Positions 57,365 to 64,000 of a DNA stretch of 64,000 nucleotides are shown in pieces (position 1 is the stretch's first letter; every line of letters starts with the position of its first letter). The translations under genes and the position numbers were made by a program. Below the pieces are notes generated by a model. That model was not told where the DNA came from. It worked only from the letters and a program-made list of their open reading frames with translations, and made no database searches. Origin of the DNA: Colwellia sp. TT2012. GTDB taxonomy: Bacteria; Pseudomonadota; Gammaproteobacteria; Enterobacterales; Alteromonadaceae. The DNA is taken from contig NZ_LJYX01000021.1 in the NCBI RefSeq assembly GCF_001440345.1, positions 1 through 64,000 on the forward strand, given 5' to 3'.

Positions 57365-58306
57365 ATGTCTTTTAAACAAAAAAAAACCTTAACGCAAAAA
57401 ATAAAGTGGTGGGTTAATACACGTATTGTCGGTTTTTGGCGAGTAAAAGTTTCCGGTTATGTAAAACAAAAAATGGCGCCAGCTCCTGATACAGTTAAAT
57501 TTAACCGCGATGCTAGCCCTATGCCTGCTCCAAGCAATGACGGCATTACGGTAATACTTACCGCCTACAAACGTTCGGAATATCTCGAACAGCAAATTGA
57601 GGCACTAAGAGCCCAAACCGTCCCTCCTACAGAGATTTGGGTATGGTCTAATCGCAGTGATGATGAGTTACGTGATATGTCAAAACTGGCCGATCGTGTC
57701 GTCGCCTCAAACAGTAACTTTCTTTTTTGGGGTCGCTTTGCCTTAGCAAATTTAGTTCGTACTAAATATGTTGCTTTTTTTGATGATGATATCTTGCCGC
57801 AACCACGTTGGTTTGAAAACTGTTTGGCTACCATAGCGTCCGGTCATGATGGGATTTTAGGTGGTTCTGGTGTTTTATTACCCATAGAAGGTGGTTACTC
57901 AAGTAAACATAAAGCCGGCTGGAACGGCAATCATTACAATAGCCCAGTGCAAGTTGACTTAGTAGGTCATGCCTGGTTTATGAATAAAGCCCATGTACAA
58001 TATATGTGGCGCGAAGAGCCGGTATCCTGGGATAACGGCGAAGATATCCACTTAAGTTATATGGCGCTTAAATACGGCGGCATTAAAACGATAGTTCCGC
58101 CACATCCTGAAAACGATCAATCTCTTTGGAGCTGTCGCCCAGATTTTGGCAAGATTGTCGGTCGGCTAAATGTAGCCACTTACAAAACCAAAGATCATAA
58201 AAACACCCGCAGTGAAATTGTTAATAGTCATACGAAAGATGGTTGGCAGGTTGTTAAAAAGCATAGTGACTATTCTTTACCTAAAGAGAAAAATTTCACT
58301 GAATAA
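57365..58306 (+). CDS. GT2/GT-A-fold glycosyltransferase
   Basis: 313 residues. DGITVILTAYKRSEYLEQQI, VWSNRSDDELRD and VAFFDDDILPQPRWFE (metal motif DDD) form a GT-A core. A basic N-terminus lies ahead of it. It stops at TAA 58304-58306, and the next codons in the same frame continue as a GT-D domain, so it may once have been the first half of a fusion. It could act alone. Confidence 0.78.
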   Translation: MSFKQKKTLTQKIKWWVNTRIVGFWRVKVSGYVKQKMAPAPDTVKFNRDASPMPAPSNDGITVILTAYKRSEYLEQQIEALRAQTVPPTEIWVWSNRSDDELRDMSKLADRVVASNSNFLFWGRFALANLVRTKYVAFFDDDILPQPRWFENCLATIASGHDGILGGSGVLLPIEGGYSSKHKAGWNGNHYNSPVQVDLVGHAWFMNKAHVQYMWREEPVSWDNGEDIHLSYMALKYGGIKTIVPPHPENDQSLWSCRPDFGKIVGRLNVATYKTKDHKNTRSEIVNSHTKDGWQVVKKHSDYSLPKEKNFTE

Positions 58307-59014
58307 TTACAGATATTTAATCATAAACTGCAAAATAATGAAAATTTTTCCCTAGTACGTTTTGGTGATGGCGAAATGGAAGTCATCAATGGTAAAGCCA
58401 TTGATCTCTCTGAAAAGTGTAATGGTGAGCACAAGTACAATCCTAACAACGAAGAAGATGAGTGTTACCGGAAAATATTAGAGCAATCCTTATTGCATAA
58501 AAGCGATTCATACTTTGTTGGTTTACCTTGTCGCTGCTGCGTCGGCGATGCTCACTGTAATAATTTGCGCTCGCAATCAAATCAAAGTGACAGCCAACTT
58601 ACCTGGGCCAACCTCTTCGTTAATGCAAATGACCCGGAATTCCTAGCAAGTACGGTTGCTATTTTAAAGGGCAAAACAATCAACATGGTTTGCCATGAAA
58701 AAGCTGACTTAGCGGGGCTACCTTTTGCAGTTAACGATAGTTTTAGAGTTGGAGCAAACGCATGGAGCCAAAACTACGATGCCATGCTCGCTGAAATGAC
58801 TGTCTACATTGGAAACAATAACGCTGAAAACCAGGTGTTTATATTTTGCGCTGGTGTACTTAGTAATATGCTTATATTCCAGTTAAACAAGGCTTATCCA
58901 CATAATACTTACCTTGATGTTGGCTCAGTGTTTGATGACCTGATGGGGTTAGGTCAAACAAGAAAGTACTTAAAAGGTAGTAAAAATCGCTTAAAACAAG
59001 TGTGTGTTTGGTAA
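58307..59014 (+). CDS. GT-D-type (DUF1792-like) glycosyltransferase domain, start unclear
   Basis: The frame is open from 58307, the codon directly after the TAA of the previous gene, in the same frame. It reads NENFSLVRFGDGEMEVINGK: RFGDGE carries the D-x-E motif of the GT-D fold described for DUF1792. The first ATG (58376) lies just after GDGE, so initiation there would remove the active site. The only other in-frame candidate seen is CTG at 58328. Rare-start use, stop readthrough or decay by mutation are all possible. The rest of the domain is intact to TAA 59014. Confidence 0.6.
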   Translation, partial: LQIFNHKLQNNENFSLVRFGDGEMEVINGKAIDLSEKCNGEHKYNPNNEEDECYRKILEQSLLHKSDSYFVGLPCRCCVGDAHCNNLRSQSNQSDSQLTWANLFVNANDPEFLASTVAILKGKTINMVCHEKADLAGLPFAVNDSFRVGANAWSQNYDAMLAEMTVYIGNNNAENQVFIFCAGVLSNMLIFQLNKAYPHNTYLDVGSVFDDLMGLGQTRKYLKGSKNRLKQVCVW

Positions 59015-59112
59015 GTAATATAACTAACAGCTCTAGGTTAGACAGCATTACCATAGCTTTAAATAAGGATATAACATGCTGGCTATTGACACTCCTAAGC
59101 CAAATGCGCTAT

Positions 59113-59141
59113 TAATAGTACCTTGAATAGTTTTAACTTAA
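59113..59141 (+). promoter_or_regulatory. candidate leu operon promoter
   Basis: TTGAAT (59113-59118) and AATATT (59136-59141) are 17 bases apart, upstream of leuL. The match is moderate. TGTGA...ACACA just downstream (59163-59178) is a partial inverted repeat. Confidence 0.35.
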
Positions 59142-59199
59142 AAAGAATATTTATTAGCTTTTTGTGAATTTTTACACAAACACCAATAACGAAACCAAA

Positions 59200-59262
59200 A
59201 TGACTAAATTGATTAAGCACATTAAGACTAACCTCCTGCTCGCACTCACCATGCGCGGCTAG
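59200..59262 (+). CDS. leuL: leu operon leader peptide
   Basis: A 20-codon frame (MTKLIKHIKTNLLLALTMRG) with four Leu in five codons (CTC CTG CTC GCA CTC), followed about 50 bases later by a terminator hairpin and then leuA. Shortage of charged Leu-tRNA would stall ribosomes here and favour read-through. It is too short for most gene finders. The ribosome site is weak. Confidence 0.82.
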   Translation: MTKLIKHIKTNLLLALTMRG

Positions 59263-59314
59263 GTTTTGTTGCTTCTTCAACAGTTTAAATATTAGAAACT
59301 AAGTAGAATTCATT

Positions 59315-59345
59315 AAAACCCGCGCTAACAATCGCGGGTTTTTTT
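59315..59345 (+). terminator. leu attenuator
   Basis: CCCGCG and CGCGGG arms with an 8-base loop, A4 before and T7 after, 53 bases beyond the leuL stop and 60 before leuA. Together with leuL it forms a transcription attenuator. Confidence 0.85.
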
Positions 59346-59405
59346 ATGTCCGCAGTTAATAGTGAAAATATTACCATAGACATCAGATTTTAAAGGACAA
59401 AAAAC

Positions 59406-60983
59406 ATGAGCAGCCCACAAGTTAACAATGATCAAGTCATTATTTTTGACACCACTTTACGTGATGGTGAACAAGCATTAAATGCTAGCCTATCCGTACA
59501 TGAGAAATTACAAATTGCCTTAGCTATCGAACGTTTAGGTGTCGATATTATGGAAGTGGGCTTTCCCGTTTCATCCCCTGGTGATTTTGAATCGGTTCAG
59601 CAAATCGCCCGTGTGATAAAAAATGCTCGCGTTTGTGGTTTAGCGCGCGCCGTTGAAGCCGATATTGATGCCTGTGGTGAAGCATTAAAAGTTGCCGACC
59701 AATTTCGTATCCATACCTTTATTTCCACCTCTGATGTCCATGTAAAACAAAAATTACGCAAAGAGTTCGCCGATGTAGAAGCCATGGCGGTACATGCGAT
59801 TAAACATGCAAGAAAATACACCGACGATGTCGAGTTTTCTTGTGAAGATGCTGGTCGTACACCTATTGATAATTTATGCCGCATGGTAGAGAGTGCCATC
59901 AAGGCAGGTGCGACCACAATAAATATTCCCGATACCGTTGGTTATACCCTACCCTTTGAATTCCAAGGCATTATCACTGACTTATTTAATCGGGTACCCA
60001 ATATTGATCAAGCGATAATTTCTGTACATTGCCATAACGATCTAGGTTTAGCCGTTGCTAACTCAATGGCAGCGGTGCAAGCCGGTGCTAGACAAATCGA
60101 ATGTACCATTAATGGTATTGGCGAGCGTGCCGGTAACTGCTCTTTAGAAGAAGTGGCGATGATCATGAAAACTCGCCAAGCTTTACTAGGTGTACACACC
60201 AATATCAATCATCAAGAAATTGCCCGCGTATCGAAGTTAGTCAGTACAGTATGTAATATGCCGGTGCAATTAAATAAAGCTATTGTTGGCGGTAATGCTT
60301 TTAGCCATTCCTCAGGTATTCATCAAGATGGCATGTTAAAAGCCAGTAATACTTACGAAATCATGACACCAGAAAGTGTCGGCATTGCTAAAACCAAATT
60401 GAACCTTACCTCTCGCAGCGGTCGTCATGTCATTAAACACCGTATGGCAAGCTTAGGTTACCAAGAGTCTGATTATGATATTGAGGAACTTTACCGTGAC
60501 TTTATCGCGCTAGCGGATAAAAAAGGCCAAGTATTTGACGATGACTTAGAAGCGTTAGTCTTTAAGTTGCAGCAAAAAGATTTACAAGACTTTTACCAAT
60601 TAGACACCATTAATGTGCAATGTGGTGACGGAGAATTTGCTACTGCCAGCATTAAACTTATCTCTGGCAGCAAGGAAGAAGGCGATGGCGGTAACAGCAA
60701 AGTACACTCAGCAACAGGTAATGGACCCGTTGATGCGCTTTATCAAGCCATTAAACAGAGTGTCGATATCGAATTTGAAGTCAGCGATTACAAAATATCA
60801 AACAAAGGCTCAGGTGAAGACGGCTTAGGCCAAGCCGATTTAGTCATTACCTGGCAAGGGAGAAATTTCCATGGTTACGGTTTAGAAACCGATGTTATTC
60901 AAGCCTCGGGACAAGCATTGATTCATGCACTAAACAGTATCCACCGAGCGATGACCATTGCCGAGTTAAAATCGGCAAAATAA
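59406..60983 (+). CDS. leuA: 2-isopropylmalate synthase
   Basis: 525 residues. [15 protein letters not shown] (about 14-28), the [14 protein letters not shown] metal site and [16 protein letters not shown] are all present, then a C-terminal regulatory domain that binds leucine. It condenses acetyl-CoA and 2-oxoisovalerate, the first committed leucine step. It is the first structural gene after the attenuator. Confidence 0.97.
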   Translation: MSSPQVNNDQVIIFDTTLRDGEQALNASLSVHEKLQIALAIERLGVDIMEVGFPVSSPGDFESVQQIARVIKNARVCGLARAVEADIDACGEALKVADQFRIHTFISTSDVHVKQKLRKEFADVEAMAVHAIKHARKYTDDVEFSCEDAGRTPIDNLCRMVESAIKAGATTINIPDTVGYTLPFEFQGIITDLFNRVPNIDQAIISVHCHNDLGLAVANSMAAVQAGARQIECTINGIGERAGNCSLEEVAMIMKTRQALLGVHTNINHQEIARVSKLVSTVCNMPVQLNKAIVGGNAFSHSSGIHQDGMLKASNTYEIMTPESVGIAKTKLNLTSRSGRHVIKHRMASLGYQESDYDIEELYRDFIALADKKGQVFDDDLEALVFKLQQKDLQDFYQLDTINVQCGDGEFATASIKLISGSKEEGDGGNSKVHSATGNGPVDALYQAIKQSVDIEFEVSDYKISNKGSGEDGLGQADLVITWQGRNFHGYGLETDVIQASGQALIHALNSIHRAMTIAELKSAK

Positions 60984-61006
60984 ACATTAAACAAGCGCGA
61001 TTAAAA

Positions 61007-61040
61007 TCCCGCCTACCGGTGAACACCTATGTAGGCGGGA
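61007..61040 (+). other. leuA-leuB intergenic hairpin
   Basis: Ten-bp arms TCCCGCCTAC and GTAGGCGGGA, with a further inner GGTG/CACC pair. No T-run follows. It may slow or process the message between leuA and leuB. Confidence 0.6.
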
Positions 61041-61073
61041 ATTTATTCGCGCTAAAACAAAATTACAATTTAA

Positions 61074-62189
<1,116 letters not shown>

Positions 62190-62190
62190 A

Positions 62191-63609
62191 ATGACCATAA
62201 CTAATCCACAAACCATGTATGAAAAATTATGGCAAAACCATTTAGTTGAAGACGCTAAAGGGCAAACACCCTTATTATATGTTGACCGTCATTTAATTCA
62301 TGAGGTGACCTCACCACAAGCTTTTGCCAGTTTACGCTTGCATAATCGCCCTGTACGTCACCCTGAACGTACCATTGCTACTATGGATCATAATATTTCG
62401 ACGCGATCCATTAAAATAGATGCTGCCGGTGAAGGCGCGGCCAACCAATTACGCGCGTTAGCAATAAACTGTAAAGACTTTGGTATCGAGCTGTTTGATA
62501 TGGGTCACAAAAACCAAGGTATCGCCCACGTTATTGGGCCTGAGTTAGGTTTGACCTTACCCGGTACTATTATTGTTTGTGGTGATTCACATACCGCCAC
62601 CCATGGTGCATTTGGTGCCCTTGCTTTTGGTATTGGCACTTCAGAAGTAGAACATGTTTTTGCTACGCAGACCTTACGTCAAAACAAAGCCAAAACCATG
62701 AAAATAGAAGTTAAAGGTCATGTCGGAGCCGGCATTAGTGCCAAAGATATTATCTTAGCCATTATCGGCAAAACCGGTAGTGCTGGCGCAACAGGTTATG
62801 TGGTTGAATACTGTGGAGAAGCTATCGAAGCGCTAAGTATGGAAGAGCGCATGACGGTGTGTAATATGAGCATAGAATTTGGCGCAAAAGCCGGTTTAAT
62901 TGCCCCGGATCAAACCACGTTTGATTATGTAGAAGGTAAAGAATACGCGCCAAAAGGTGAGGTATTTAGCCAAGCAGTAGCAGATTGGAAAAACTTAAAA
63001 TCAGATGCTGATGCAACATTCGATACGGTAATAACACTTACAGCAAAAGACATTAAAGCCCAAGTTACTTGGGGCACAAATCCAGGACAAGTTGTTAGTG
63101 TCGACGGTATTGTGCCTTCGCCGGACGATTTCAGCGATCCAACTGAAAAAGAGTCTTGCATCAAAGCGCTTAAGTATATGGACTTAACCCCTGGTACCAA
63201 GATGACAGATATACACGTGAACAAGGTCTTTATCGGCTCTTGTACTAACTCACGTATTGAAGATTTACGCGCCGCCGCCGGTGTTGTTCAGCAATATCAA
63301 GGTCAACAAGTGATAGAGGGCGTTGACGCCATTATAGTTCCTGGCTCTTACCGAGTGAAAGAACAAGCAGAAAGTGAAGGTTTAGATAAAATATTCACAG
63401 CTGCCGGCTTTGAATGGCGCTTACCCGGTTGCTCTATGTGTTTAGGTATGAACGATGACGTGCTAGAAGAAGGCGATCGTTGTGCCTCAACCAGTAATCG
63501 TAACTTTGAAGGTCGTCAAGGACGGGGTAGTCGTACTCATTTAGTCAGTCCTGAAATGGCCGCTGCGGCCGCAATTACTGGTCACTTTGTTGATCTAAAT
63601 AGCCAGTAG
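62191..63609 (+). CDS. leuC: 3-isopropylmalate dehydratase large subunit
   Basis: 472 residues. The start [19 protein letters not shown] at 62191 follows leuB by one base; the longer frame into leuB is not used. Aconitase-like: [19 protein letters not shown], and three Cys ligands for 4Fe-4S in IGSCTNSR and PGCSMCLG. With LeuD it isomerises 2- to 3-isopropylmalate. Confidence 0.97.
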   Translation: MTITNPQTMYEKLWQNHLVEDAKGQTPLLYVDRHLIHEVTSPQAFASLRLHNRPVRHPERTIATMDHNISTRSIKIDAAGEGAANQLRALAINCKDFGIELFDMGHKNQGIAHVIGPELGLTLPGTIIVCGDSHTATHGAFGALAFGIGTSEVEHVFATQTLRQNKAKTMKIEVKGHVGAGISAKDIILAIIGKTGSAGATGYVVEYCGEAIEALSMEERMTVCNMSIEFGAKAGLIAPDQTTFDYVEGKEYAPKGEVFSQAVADWKNLKSDADATFDTVITLTAKDIKAQVTWGTNPGQVVSVDGIVPSPDDFSDPTEKESCIKALKYMDLTPGTKMTDIHVNKVFIGSCTNSRIEDLRAAAGVVQQYQGQQVIEGVDAIIVPGSYRVKEQAESEGLDKIFTAAGFEWRLPGCSMCLGMNDDVLEEGDRCASTSNRNFEGRQGRGSRTHLVSPEMAAAAAITGHFVDLNSQ

Positions 63610-63772
63610 TTTTGAGCAATAGTTAATAGTCATCTTCAAATTATCTGATCGAAGAGTCTCTTGTTTTTAAGATAAAAAACAATGGATTATCGATTAAAAG
63701 ATCACGGAAATGACACTCAGTATTTGGCAGCTTGCTAACAATAGTAAGCTCTGCCTCAAAGAGGAATAGAAA

Positions 63773-64000
63773 ATGGAAAAATTTAACACTCATACTGGTT
63801 TGGTTGTGCCATTAGATATCGCCAATGTCGATACCGATCAAATCATCCCAAAGCAATTTTTACAAAAAACTGAACGCGTAGGTTTTGGCGTGCATTTATT
63901 TCACGATAGCCGTTACCTTGATCATGCCGGCACGCAAGTTAACCCTGACTTTATTCTTAACAAAGTCGAATATAAAGGTGCTAGTATTTTATTAGCCCGT
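63773..64000 (+). CDS. leuD: 3-isopropylmalate dehydratase small subunit, 5' part
   Basis: 76 codons are visible; the gene runs past the window end. Start [20 protein letters not shown], with [11 protein letters not shown] as in all LeuD. GAGGAATAGAAA precedes the ATG. The 163 bases from leuC hold no gene or clear terminator. Confidence 0.95.
   Translation, partial: MEKFNTHTGLVVPLDIANVDTDQIIPKQFLQKTERVGFGVHLFHDSRYLDHAGTQVNPDFILNKVEYKGASILLAR

Noticed and set aside
59095-59280. A 61-codon minus-strand frame over the leu leader
   Set aside because: It covers the leader peptide and promoter on the other strand and shows no coding features.

Overview
The window looks like a chromosomal segment of a marine, probably cold-adapted gammaproteobacterium of the Alteromonadales, most like Colwellia. 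This is an inference from three things: the AT-rich sequence, the proteobacterial gene order nudF-yqiB-cpdA-yqiA-parE with parC nearby, and marine-type genes (Shewanella-like phosphatase, large TonB receptor with a tethered regulator, several GGDEF proteins). No species can be fixed from sequence reading alone. No rRNA, tRNA, CRISPR array or prophage was seen.

Layout. 1-5.7 kb: the 3' end of an IS3-type transposase, a diguanylate cyclase, a GGDEF-EAL protein, an outer-membrane-type protein lacking a normal start codon, then a stretch of decayed genes (short-chain dehydrogenase and cytochrome oxidase subunit III-like remnants, GGGGTCAGA repeats). 5.7-17.6 kb: a symporter fused to a periplasmic binding domain, an N-formylglutamate amidohydrolase-like protein, a YebC-family protein, a Shewanella-like phosphatase, and a TonB-dependent receptor divergent from a membrane-tethered winged-helix/beta-propeller regulator. 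17.7-34.9 kb: parC, nested repeats, two translationally coupled GGDEF proteins, the arsenate operon arsR-gapdh-arsJ with a clear operator, a YibH/YibI-like pair, parE with its classic upstream cluster, and tolC. 35-41 kb: a glycosyltransferase, a lipid A-type acyltransferase, a TcpQ-like protein and glnE.

41-47.3 kb is the most interesting part. A lipoprotein, a duplicated DUF350 membrane protein, a membrane-anchored aminopropyltransferase (spermidine synthase-like), YjfI (DUF2170), a PspA/YjfJ protein, a YjfK-position protein and a small ribbon-helix-helix-like protein form an envelope-stress/polyamine-type cluster. One identical 13-bp palindrome (GACATAATATGTC) lies over the predicted promoter of each of its two arms. 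This suggests a dedicated regulon, possibly controlled by the small protein in the cluster. The cluster lies between glnE and ygiF, which are adjacent in E. coli, and it is followed by a small IS6-like element with an 8-bp target duplication.

47.5-59 kb: an L,D-transpeptidase, ygiF and ygiM, then a surface-polysaccharide region (glycosyltransferases, Wzi, wecB). It ends with a glycosyltransferase and a GT-D-type domain in one frame, separated only by a TAA stop. 59-64 kb: the leucine operon with a leuL leader peptide, an attenuator, leuA, leuB, leuC and the start of leuD, which runs off the window.
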